A stretch of DNA of 7,381 nucleotides, taken from assembly GCA_028292145.1 (NCBI GenBank), contig JAQGMX010000294.1, positions 1-7,381 on the forward strand. Reading direction: 5' to 3'. Position 1 is the stretch's first letter, and each line of letters opens with the position of its first letter. Made by a program: the position numbers and the translations under genes. Under the pieces are notes generated by a model that was not told the DNA's origin, ran no database searches, and saw nothing but the letters and a program-made list of their open reading frames with translations. Below, one piece after another: positions 1 to 5,489 of the stretch. The stretch is from Variovorax sp. GTDB lineage: Bacteria; Pseudomonadota; Gammaproteobacteria; Burkholderiales; Burkholderiaceae_C.

Positions 1-1500
1 CTCGCGATGCGCGAAGACGGTTACGAGACCATCATGGTCAATTGCAACCCGGAAACCGTCTCGACCGATTACGACACCTCCGACCGCCTGTACTTCGAGC
101 CGCTGACGCTCGAAGACGTGCTGGAGATCGTCGACAAGGAAAAGCCGCTCGGCGTGATCGTGCAGTACGGCGGCCAGACGCCGTTGAAGCTCGCGCTCGA
201 CCTCGAAGCCAACGGCGTGCCGATCATCGGCACCTCGCCGGACATGATCGACGCCGCCGAAGACCGCGAACGCTTCCAGCAGCTGCTGCACAAGCTCGGC
301 CTGCGCCAGCCGCCAAACGCGACCGCACGCGCCGAACCCGAAGCGCTCGAAAAGGCCGCCGCGCTCGGCTATCCGCTGGTCGTCCGCCCGAGCTACGTGC
401 TCGGCGGCCGCGCGATGGAAATCGTGCACGAGCAGCGCGATCTGGAGCGCTACATGCGCGAAGCGGTCAAGGTCAGCAACGACTCGCCGGTGCTGCTCGA
501 CCGCTTCCTGAACGACGCGGTCGAATGCGACGTCGACTGCATTCGCGATGCCGAAGGCGGCACGTTGATCGGCGGCGTGATGGAGCACATTGAACAAGCC
601 GGCGTCCATTCCGGCGACTCGGCTTGCTCGCTGCCGCCGTATTCGCTGTCGGCAGAGACGATTGCTGAACTCAAGCGCCAGAGCGCGGCGATGGCCGAAG
701 CGCTAAATGTCGTCGGCCTGATGAACGTGCAGTTCGCCATCCAGCAGAAGGACGGCCAGGACGTCATCTACGTACTCGAAGTGAACCCGCGCGCCTCGCG
801 CACCGTGCCTTACGTGAGCAAGGCGACCGGCATCCAGCTGGCAAAGGTCGCGGCGCGCTGCATGGCCGGCCAGTCGCTGGCGTCGCAGGGCATGACGAAG
901 GAAGTCACGCCGCCGTATTTCAGCGTCAAGGAAGCCGTGTTCCCGTTCGTGAAGTTCCCCGGAGTGGACACCATCCTCGGCCCGGAAATGAAGTCGACCG
1001 GCGAAGTCATGGGCGTGGGCAAGACCTTCGGCGAAGCCTTCGTGAAGTCGCAGCTCGGCGCCGGCACGGTGTTGCCGAAGTCGGGCAAGGTCTTCATCTC
1101 GGTGAAGAATAACGACAAGGCGCGCGCCGTCGAAGTCGCTCGCGGCCTGGCCAAGCTCGGTTTCGAGCTGATCGCCACCAAGGGCACGCTGGCCGCGATG
1201 ACCGCTGCCGGCATCCGCTGCACGCTGGTCAACAAGGTCACCGAAGGCCGTCCGCATATCGTCGACATGATCAAGAACAAGGAAATCGCCTTGGTGATCA
1301 ACACCGTCGAAGAGCGCCGCAACGCGATCACCGATTCGCGCCAGATCCGCACGTCGGCACTGGCAGCGCGCGTGACGACGTACACGACGATCTTCGGTGC
1401 CGAGGCCGCTGTCGAAGGCATGCAGCACCTGGACGAACTGGGCGTGATCTCGGTGCAGGAAATGCACGCGCAGCTCGCCGAGCAGCTGGCGAAAGCCTGA
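1..1500 (+). CDS. carB: Carbamoyl-phosphate synthase large subunit, C-terminal half (5' truncated)
   Basis: CarB makes carbamoyl phosphate from bicarbonate, two ATP and ammonia supplied by CarA, for pyrimidine and arginine synthesis in the cytoplasm. The frame is open from base 1, so the ATG at 7 is internal. About 499 residues are present; the E. coli protein has about 1073, so the first half (carboxyphosphate domain and the linker) lies outside the window. The visible part begins in the second ATP-grasp unit with [20 protein letters not shown], followed by [11 protein letters not shown], the nucleotide-loop motif [16 protein letters not shown] (about residues 127-142 of this fragment) and the metal/ATP site [15 protein letters not shown] (about 260-274). 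The last ~140 residues form the MGS-like allosteric domain, with [15 protein letters not shown] and VINT, which match the UMP/IMP-binding region known in E. coli CarB. It ends in the family-typical [10 protein letters not shown]. No frameshift or missing motif was seen. Identification is essentially certain. Confidence 0.98.
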   Translation, partial: LAMREDGYETIMVNCNPETVSTDYDTSDRLYFEPLTLEDVLEIVDKEKPLGVIVQYGGQTPLKLALDLEANGVPIIGTSPDMIDAAEDRERFQQLLHKLGLRQPPNATARAEPEALEKAAALGYPLVVRPSYVLGGRAMEIVHEQRDLERYMREAVKVSNDSPVLLDRFLNDAVECDVDCIRDAEGGTLIGGVMEHIEQAGVHSGDSACSLPPYSLSAETIAELKRQSAAMAEALNVVGLMNVQFAIQQKDGQDVIYVLEVNPRASRTVPYVSKATGIQLAKVAARCMAGQSLASQGMTKEVTPPYFSVKEAVFPFVKFPGVDTILGPEMKSTGEVMGVGKTFGEAFVKSQLGAGTVLPKSGKVFISVKNNDKARAVEVARGLAKLGFELIATKGTLAAMTAAGIRCTLVNKVTEGRPHIVDMIKNKEIALVINTVEERRNAITDSRQIRTSALAARVTTYTTIFGAEAAVEGMQHLDELGVISVQEMHAQLAEQLAKA

Positions 1501-1532
1501 GGCGTTTGACGGTGTCGGGGCAAGATTCCGCG

Positions 1533-2402
1533 ATGGACTCGCAAATCGTCGAACTCGCCCTGTCCGACTGGCACGGTGCCACGCCGAACCAGGACTGGAT
1601 CGCGGCGCTCGAAGCCGGCAAGGTGCTGTATTTCCCGAAGCTGGCGTTCGCGCTGCAGCCGCAGGAAAAGCGGCTGCTGACGCCGGCTGTGCTGGCGCCC
1701 GACGTGCGCAACATCAGCCTGGATGCCGAAGGGCGGCTCAAGGGCGTCGCAGGCGATGCCGGTCTGCAGCGCGACGTGGCGGCGATGGTCGGACGCTTTC
1801 GCGCGCAGGCGCAGGCGCTGATCGGCGGCCTGCTGCCGCACTACACGCCGGCTCTGCGCCTGGCGCCGACCAGCTATCGGCCGGTCCAGGTGGAGACGCG
1901 CACCCAGTCCTGGCGAGCCGACGACAAGCGCATGCACATCGATTCGTTCCCGTCGCGGCCCAATTACGGCGAACGCATCCTGCGCGTGTTCACGAACGTC
2001 AATCCCGAGGGCGTGGCGCGTGCGTGGCGCGTGGGCGAGCCTTTCGAATCGGTTGCCGCGCGCTTCCTGCCGCGCGCCAAGCCTTATGTACGCTGGCAGG
2101 CGCGCGTGCTGCGGGCGCTGCGGGTGACGAAATCGCTGCGCAGCGAGTACGACCATCTGATGCTCCAGTTGCACGACGCGATGAAGTCGGACGCTGACTA
2201 TCAGAAGAACGGCCCGCAGCAGGCCGTGCAATTTCCACCCGGTTCGGTGTGGATCTGCTTTTCCGACCAGACGCCGCATGCGGTGATGTCGGGCCAGTAC
2301 ATGCTGGAGCAGACGCTTCATCTGCCCGCGGCAAGGCAATACAATCCGGATTCGAGTCCGCTCGCCATCCTGAGCCGGCTCACCGGACGAACACTCGTCT
2401 GA
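1533..2402 (+). CDS. kdoO: Kdo 3-hydroxylase family protein (Fe(II)/2-oxoglutarate dioxygenase)
   Basis: The protein resembles KdoO, known from Burkholderia and Yersinia. That enzyme is an Fe(II)/2-oxoglutarate-dependent dioxygenase that hydroxylates the outer Kdo of the lipopolysaccharide inner core at C3, giving Ko. From the ATG at 1533 it has 289 residues. Visible marks are the iron-binding HxD pair in [19 protein letters not shown] (H135, D137), the distal histidine in [18 protein letters not shown] (H249), and a C-terminal [16 protein letters not shown] like that of the family. No signal peptide or membrane helix is apparent, so a cytoplasmic enzyme is expected. Start choice is uncertain: an in-frame TTG at 1506 with GAGG at 1499-1502 would add nine residues and begin 5 nt after the carB stop; the ATG is preferred because the extra residues look unlike family N-termini. 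It lies just behind carB on the same strand and may be cotranscribed, ending at the terminator at 2419-2452. Substrate is inferred from family resemblance. Confidence 0.83.
   Translation: MDSQIVELALSDWHGATPNQDWIAALEAGKVLYFPKLAFALQPQEKRLLTPAVLAPDVRNISLDAEGRLKGVAGDAGLQRDVAAMVGRFRAQAQALIGGLLPHYTPALRLAPTSYRPVQVETRTQSWRADDKRMHIDSFPSRPNYGERILRVFTNVNPEGVARAWRVGEPFESVAARFLPRAKPYVRWQARVLRALRVTKSLRSEYDHLMLQLHDAMKSDADYQKNGPQQAVQFPPGSVWICFSDQTPHAVMSGQYMLEQTLHLPAARQYNPDSSPLAILSRLTGRTLV
2317..2345 (+). promoter_or_regulatory. Candidate sigma70 promoter for greA inside the 3' end of kdoO
   Basis: A good -10 box, TACAAT (2340-2345), lies 17 bp after a weak -35 box, TTCATC (2317-2322). Transcription would start near 2352 and give a leader of about 115 nt before greA that contains the terminator hairpin. 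The -35 match is only three of six, and the site is inside kdoO coding sequence, so this is a weak prediction. It is listed because no promoter fits between the terminator and greA. Confidence 0.25.
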
Positions 2403-2418
2403 GTTGTCCCACCCATGC

Positions 2419-2452
2419 ACCGCCGAACGGCAGCGTTCGGCGGTTTCGTTTT
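2419..2452 (+). terminator. Intrinsic terminator in the kdoO-greA gap / greA leader
   Basis: A perfect 11-bp GC-rich stem has arms 2419-2429 (ACCGCCGAACG) and 2434-2444 (CGTTCGGCGGT) with a GCAG tetraloop. It is followed by a T-rich tail, TTCGTTTT (2445-2452). This is a textbook rho-independent terminator for transcripts arriving from carB-kdoO. The greA Shine-Dalgarno sequence begins only 3 nt after the tail, so any greA mRNA made from upstream must read through it. Confidence 0.88.
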
Positions 2453-2454
2453 AT

Positions 2455-2459
2455 GGAGA
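2455..2459 (+). promoter_or_regulatory. Ribosome binding site of greA
   Basis: GGAGA lies 8 nt before the ATG at 2468 and fixes that start. An in-frame ATG at 2453, which would add five residues (MENRN), overlaps this site and has no Shine-Dalgarno sequence of its own, because the terminator tail lies directly before it. Confidence 0.75.
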
Positions 2460-2467
2460 ACAGAAAC

Positions 2468-2950
2468 ATGGCAAACACCATCCCCGTCACCAAGCGCGGC
2501 GCAGAAAAGCTGCGTGAAGAACTGCACCGCTTGAAGACCGTCGACCGTCCCTGGGTGATCAACGCGATCTCCGAGGCGCGCGCCCAGGGCGACCTGAGCG
2601 AAAACGCCGAGTACGAAGTCGCGAAAGACCGCCAGGGCTTCATCGAAGGCCGCATCCAGGAAGTCGAAGGCAAGCTGTCTGCGGCGCAGATCATCGACCC
2701 GACCGAGCTCGACGCCGGCGGCAAGATCGTCTTCGGCACGACCGTCGATCTGGAAGACGAAGAAAGCGGCGACGCCGTCACCTATCAGATCGTCGGTGAG
2801 GACGAGGCCGACATCAAGGTCGGTCGCGTCAACATCTCCAGCCCGATCGCGCGCGCGCTGATCGGCAAGGAAGAGGGCGATACGGCCGAAGTGCAGGCGC
2901 CGGGCGGCCTGAAGCGCTACGAAATCGTGGCCGTGCGCTACGTCGCCTGA
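2468..2950 (+). CDS. greA: Transcription elongation factor GreA
   Basis: GreA enters the secondary channel of RNA polymerase and stimulates cleavage of backtracked transcripts, rescuing stalled complexes. The 160-residue product matches the usual size (158 in E. coli). Residues 1 to about 75 form the N-terminal coiled coil. The tip carries [10 protein letters not shown], with D42 and E45 corresponding to the acidic residues known to coordinate the catalytic Mg2+ (D41 and E44 in E. coli). The C-terminal FKBP-like domain follows, with the conserved [16 protein letters not shown] segment (122-137) and a final YEIVAVRYV. The start is set by GGAGA at 2455-2459. The gene is preceded directly by an intrinsic terminator, suggesting that its expression depends on readthrough. 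DUF4149 follows 5 nt downstream, so the two are probably one transcript. The greA next to yhbY-rlmE-ftsH neighbourhood is also found in E. coli. No anomaly was seen in the protein. Confidence 0.98.
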   Translation: MANTIPVTKRGAEKLREELHRLKTVDRPWVINAISEARAQGDLSENAEYEVAKDRQGFIEGRIQEVEGKLSAAQIIDPTELDAGGKIVFGTTVDLEDEESGDAVTYQIVGEDEADIKVGRVNISSPIARALIGKEEGDTAEVQAPGGLKRYEIVAVRYVA

Positions 2951-2955
2951 ATGCG

Positions 2956-3384
2956 ATGAGCACCGGCACCGTCAAGGACCGCATCGCGCTGCTCCTGGCC
3001 GCACTCTGGTGGGGCAGCCTGACGACGATCGGTTTCCTGGTCGTGCCGATGCTGTTCGCGCGGCTCGGCAATCCGGCTGTCGCAGGCAACTTCGCCGGTC
3101 AGCTGTTCGCGGCCCAGACCTGGGTCGCGATCGGCTGCGGGCTGGTGCTGATCATCTATTTCCGCACCAAGGGCGACGAGGGTTTCAGCAAGCCGGTGCT
3201 GGCCGGTCTGTTTCTGGTGCTGATCGCGTTGCTGATGGCGTTGCTCCAGCAATACGCGGTCTCCCCTCGTATCCTCGCGCGCGACAACCTGAAGTTGTGG
3301 CATTCGGTGGGCAGCGGTATGTATCTGGTGCAGTGGGCCTGCGTCGGTGCGCTGCTCTGGCGGATGGCCAAACCGGCGGCCTGA
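2956..3384 (+). CDS. DUF4149 family four-helix inner-membrane protein
   Basis: This is a small, hydrophobic 142-residue protein with four probable transmembrane helices at about 9-33, 52-69, 78-98 and 117-136. A short polar loop (TKGDEGFSKP, 71-80) separates helices 2 and 3. Between helices 3 and 4 come SPRILARD (103-110) and LWHSVGSGMY, which resemble the SPR and xxxHxxS positions of the DUF4149/TMEM205-like family. The function of this family is not established, and I infer only an inner-membrane location. It starts 5 nt after the greA stop with no convincing Shine-Dalgarno sequence. The junction reads TGA-ATG-CGA-TGA, with the last TGA overlapping its own ATG, which suggests translation coupled to greA. 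A gene of this type directly after greA is a recurrent arrangement in Burkholderiales, as far as I recall. It converges with the glycosyltransferase gene 28 bp away. Confidence 0.9.
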   Translation: MSTGTVKDRIALLLAALWWGSLTTIGFLVVPMLFARLGNPAVAGNFAGQLFAAQTWVAIGCGLVLIIYFRTKGDEGFSKPVLAGLFLVLIALLMALLQQYAVSPRILARDNLKLWHSVGSGMYLVQWACVGALLWRMAKPAA

Positions 3385-3403
3385 GACCTCCCAGCCGCAC
3401 GGT
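3372..3403. terminator. Weak hairpin between convergent genes, possible bidirectional terminator
   Basis: ACCGGCGGC (3372-3380) pairs with GCCGC (3394-3398) plus CGGT (3400-3403), a 9-bp stem with one bulged A at 3399 and a 13-nt loop that includes the DUF4149 stop codon. The flanks are only mildly T-rich (ATTTGAG on the plus strand, TTTGGCC on the minus strand), so termination would be weak. No better terminator was seen between the convergent genes. Confidence 0.33.
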
Positions 3404-3412
3404 ATTTGAGAC

Positions 3413-4177
3413 TCAGGCAGCCCAGAAGCGCGAAATCCATCGCGCCGGCCGGATGAAGCGAAAAGCGCGGTTGCGCCGACCCGCCAGCGCATCTGGTGGA
3501 TTGCATTCGCCGTGGAACACGACGATGCGTGCACCTTCGGGCACGAAAGGTTCGCGCCAGTAGTTGGTCGGCCAGGCCGGAATACCGTGGTATTTGAAGC
3601 TGGGGCACCAATCGTCCGGCCAGTACGCAAGCTTTCCCTGCCTGTGCAGAAAGTCCGAGAGATAGGCCTGCTCGTTTCGGAATTCCTTCTGCACCGCATC
3701 CATGTTGGCGCGAAAGTGCGCCAGCACGTCGGCATGCGCGCCGAGTTCGAACCGGTACACGGACGAGTTGCCGGTGATCCGCTCGCGCCGCCAGGGCCGT
3801 GCGTAGTCGTGGATGATCAGGAATTCGCCCGGCTGCGTGAAGAACACGTCCAGGCCGCCGACGATCACGACATCGAGATCGACGAACAAGGCGGTACCGC
3901 GCAGACCGTGAAGATCGCGCTCGAAAGTCGTCAGCTTCTTCCATGCACGATCGACTTTGCCCGGCGCGATCTCGAGATCGAGTGCCGGGATCGGACGGCA
4001 CAGCACTTCGCTGCGGATGCCGCGTGTGTCGTCGGTGAGGCAGACGAAGTTGAACTCGCCTTTCAGCTGACGCCGCACCATTGCGTAGAGGCGATTGACG
4101 TATTCGGGACCGTATTTCGTGCCCCACTTCATGCAGAGCACATGCCGTTGCGGCTTTTCAGCCTGCGCGGTCGGCAT
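3413..4177 (-). CDS. Small DXD-motif glycosyltransferase-like protein (GT-A type)
   Basis: The 254-residue product is probably a cytoplasmic glycosyltransferase of GT-A fold. After a short polar N-terminus comes the first strand (HVLCMKWGTKYGPEYVNRLY, residues 12-31), then FNFVCLTDD (42-50). The metal/nucleotide-sugar signature is the DLD of ALFVDLDVVIVGGLDVFF (DXD at 100-102). Later marks are GNSSVYRFELGAH (136-148), NEQAYLSDFL (168-177) and VVFHGECNPPDA (219-230), similar to the late FHG motif of several nucleotide-sugar transferases. There is no signal peptide or clear membrane helix. Donor and acceptor cannot be told from sequence. It starts 2 nt after the yhbY stop with only a weak GAG-type Shine-Dalgarno sequence, so it is probably cotranscribed and coupled with yhbY. 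An internal ATG at residue 16 is a less likely start because it would cut into the first strand. It is not part of the E. coli greA-yhbY-rlmE-ftsH cluster and looks like an accessory insertion. Confidence 0.82.
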   Translation of the reverse strand: MPTAQAEKPQRHVLCMKWGTKYGPEYVNRLYAMVRRQLKGEFNFVCLTDDTRGIRSEVLCRPIPALDLEIAPGKVDRAWKKLTTFERDLHGLRGTALFVDLDVVIVGGLDVFFTQPGEFLIIHDYARPWRRERITGNSSVYRFELGAHADVLAHFRANMDAVQKEFRNEQAYLSDFLHRQGKLAYWPDDWCPSFKYHGIPAWPTNYWREPFVPEGARIVVFHGECNPPDALAGRRNRAFRFIRPARWISRFWAA

Positions 4178-4179
4178 TC

Positions 4180-4659
4180 TCAGTCGGCCTGATTGCGCTT
4201 CTTTGCAGACAGCGGTCGCTTCGGCTTGGCACGCTTGATGGAGCCGCCCGGCGTCAGGCGCTGGTTGCCCAGGACGCGCAGGGTCTTGATTTCAGGGCGC
4301 TGGCCGCCGCGCTTGCTGTATTTGAGGACCTTGACGTCGCGCGGGCCGGGCATGCGGTCTTCGTCGACCGTGCGTTCCTTTTCGACCTTCGGGCGCCACA
4401 GGACGAGGAGTTTGCCGATGTGCTGGATCGGCGCAGCGTCGAGTTCATCGGCGAGGGTGCGGAGCATGGCTTCGCGGGCGAGGCGGTCGTCGGAAAAGAC
4501 GCGAACCTTGATCAGGCCATGGGCCTTGAGTGCGGATTCGGCTTCTTTCTTGACAGCCGGGGTGAGCCCGTCGCCACCGACCATGACGATCGGATCGAGG
4601 TGATGGGCATCGGCGCGGTGCACTTTGCGCTGCGCGGGAGTAAGTTGAATGGCTGGCAT
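4180..4659 (-). CDS. yhbY: YhbY family RNA-binding protein (CRM domain) with basic C-terminal extension
   Basis: This is a single CRM (CRS1-YhbY) domain protein. In E. coli YhbY associates with pre-50S ribosomal particles, so a role in large-subunit assembly is expected. Residues 1 to about 95 form the domain: [20 protein letters not shown], then the RNA-binding loop [10 protein letters not shown] (GxxG-type, about 27-36), then [11 protein letters not shown] (49-59) and [10 protein letters not shown] (81-90). E. coli YhbY is about 97 residues; this one is 159. The extra ~65 residues are rich in Lys and Arg ([20 protein letters not shown], then a Lys-rich end) and probably unstructured or RNA-binding. 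The start is the ATG at 4659. The bases before it on the minus strand read GATAATACGGGG, so the only purine-rich run abuts the start and the mRNA may be almost leaderless. It is divergent from rlmE with 19 bp between starts and followed by the glycosyltransferase after 2 nt. Confidence 0.94.
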   Translation of the reverse strand: MPAIQLTPAQRKVHRADAHHLDPIVMVGGDGLTPAVKKEAESALKAHGLIKVRVFSDDRLAREAMLRTLADELDAAPIQHIGKLLVLWRPKVEKERTVDEDRMPGPRDVKVLKYSKRGGQRPEIKTLRVLGNQRLTPGGSIKRAKPKRPLSAKKRNQAD

Positions 4660-4678
4660 CCCCGTATTATCGAGGCGA
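4660..4678. promoter_or_regulatory. Short divergent yhbY/rlmE promoter region with -10-like boxes on both strands
   Basis: These 19 bp hold the AT-rich core GTATTATC. On the minus strand GATAAT (4671 to 4666) is a good -10 box with TTGAGT (4696 to 4691) as a possible -35, 19 bp apart; transcription would begin at about 4660-4659, at the yhbY ATG itself. On the plus strand TATTAT (4665-4670) would start rlmE mRNA near 4677, 2 nt before its ATG, but no good -35 is seen at 16-18 bp. CCCCGTAT (4660-4667) also resembles a sigma32 -10 element, again without a properly spaced -35. Confidence 0.4.
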
Positions 4679-5341
4679 ATGAAAGTTAAGACTCAAAGCA
4701 AGAAGGTGAACAAGGCGTGGTTGAACGACCACGTCAACGACACCTACGTCAAATTGGCTGCGCGGGAGGGTTATCGCGCGCGTGCCGCATACAAGCTCAA
4801 GGAGATCGACGAGGCGTTCGGACTGATCAAGCCGGGTCATCTCGTCGTCGATCTGGGCTCTGCGCCCGGCGCCTGGAGCCAGTACATCCGCCGCCGCATG
4901 TCGCCCGAGGGCGCGGCTGCCGGCACGCTCGACGGCACGATCATCGCGCTCGACCTGCTTCCGATGGAGCCGGTCGAGGGCGTGCTGTTTCTGCAGGGAG
5001 ACTTCCGGGAGCCCGAAATGCTGACGCGCCTCACGGACGCCATGGGCGGACGCAAGGCCGACATCGTGGTTTCCGACATGGCGCCGAACATTTCCGGCAT
5101 CCATTCGGCGGATGCCGCCCGAATTGCCCATCTCGTCGAGTTGGCCATCGACTTCGCGCACCATCACATGAAGCCGGAGGGCGCGTTGGTGACGAAGCTC
5201 TTTCATGGCGGCGCCTATGCCGAGCTGACTGCGCTTTTCAAGGCCAATTTCCGTACGGTCAAACCGTACAAACCTAAATCCTCGCGCGACAAGTCTGCTG
5301 AAACTTTCATGGTGGGTGTGGGACTCAAACCGGATGCCTAG
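4679..5341 (+). CDS. rlmE: 23S rRNA (uridine-2552-2'-O) methyltransferase RlmE (FtsJ/RrmJ)
   Basis: RlmE transfers a methyl group from S-adenosylmethionine to the ribose of U2552 in the A-loop of 23S rRNA, a late step of 50S maturation. The protein has 220 residues (209 in E. coli). The N-terminal [20 protein letters not shown] segment is typical, followed by the SAM-binding [11 protein letters not shown] (58-68) and [10 protein letters not shown] (131-140). The catalytic K-D-K-E tetrad can be assigned as K39, D133, K173 and E208. A stretch around 75-87 ([13 protein letters not shown]) is several residues longer than the E. coli counterpart. The ATG at 4679 is chosen: it has GAGG at 4672-4675 (3 nt spacing, rather short) and gives a family-like N-terminus, whereas the in-frame ATG at 4649 would overlap the divergent yhbY start. 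ftsH follows after 148 bp; in E. coli rlmE and ftsH form one heat-shock operon. Confidence 0.97.
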   Translation: MKVKTQSKKVNKAWLNDHVNDTYVKLAAREGYRARAAYKLKEIDEAFGLIKPGHLVVDLGSAPGAWSQYIRRRMSPEGAAAGTLDGTIIALDLLPMEPVEGVLFLQGDFREPEMLTRLTDAMGGRKADIVVSDMAPNISGIHSADAARIAHLVELAIDFAHHHMKPEGALVTKLFHGGAYAELTALFKANFRTVKPYKPKSSRDKSAETFMVGVGLKPDA

Positions 5342-5405
5342 GCGGAATTGACCCAAACCCGTGCCTGTCCTGTGGCTGCTCCAAGTAAATGAAGCGGTTT
5401 CGCAG

Positions 5406-5433
5406 CTTGAAAAGCCTAAAATAGGCAGCAATT
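5406..5433 (+). promoter_or_regulatory. Candidate heat-shock (sigma32-like) promoter before ftsH
   Basis: CTTGAAA (5406-5412) matches the sigma32 -35 core exactly. After 13 bp comes CAGCAATT (5426-5433), a partial match (5 of 8) to the -10 consensus CCCCATTT. Transcription would start near 5440, about 50 nt before ftsH. An alternative sigma70 -10 box, TAAAAT (5417-5422), overlaps it but lacks a good -35. ftsH is a heat-shock gene in E. coli, which makes the reading plausible; sequence support alone is modest. Confidence 0.33.
5414..5426. repeat. Perfect 13-bp inverted repeat in the rlmE-ftsH gap
   Basis: GCCTA-AAA-TAGGC has two perfect 5-bp arms around an AAA centre. It lies between the -35 and -10 elements of the candidate heat-shock promoter and contains the alternative TAAAAT box, so it could be a small operator. 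A chance occurrence is not excluded. The rest of the 148-bp gap (5342-5489) shows no gene and no clear terminator. Confidence 0.35.
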
Positions 5434-5479
5434 GCGTGATCTCGGCGCGTTTTCACTTTCGTGTCACGTGCTTTTGACT

Positions 5480-5483
5480 GGAG
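5480..5483 (+). promoter_or_regulatory. Ribosome binding site that fixes the TTG start of ftsH
   Basis: GGAG is spaced 6 nt from TTG at 5490. The first in-frame ATG is at 5538, inside the first membrane helix (codon 17), and so cannot be the true start. The Shine-Dalgarno sequence and the family-like N-terminus [15 protein letters not shown] together support the TTG. Confidence 0.8.
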
Positions 5484-5489
5484 CTTCGT

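Noticed and set aside
810..2420. A 536-codon open frame on the minus strand across carB and kdoO
   Set aside because: It spans two genes with clear family motifs on the plus strand, and its translation is Arg-rich without domains. It is a codon-bias artefact.
2415..2534. Possible 39-codon upstream ORF starting in the greA leader
   Set aside because: It has no Shine-Dalgarno sequence, runs through the terminator stem and overlaps greA out of frame. Nothing supports its translation.
3512..4192. A 226-codon plus-strand frame opposite the glycosyltransferase
   Set aside because: The minus-strand frame contains the DXD motif and ordered GT-like segments; this frame has no recognisable motif and overlaps the end of yhbY.
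4649..4678. Upstream ATG extension of rlmE
   Set aside because: The added residues ([10 protein letters not shown]) do not resemble RlmE N-termini and would overlap the divergent yhbY start; the ATG at 4679 has a GAGG site.
5465..5479. CACGTG palindrome (5465-5470) and TTGACT -35-like box (5474-5479) before ftsH
   Set aside because: The 6-bp palindrome has no matching flanks. The -35-like box would start transcription inside ftsH, downstream of its start codon.
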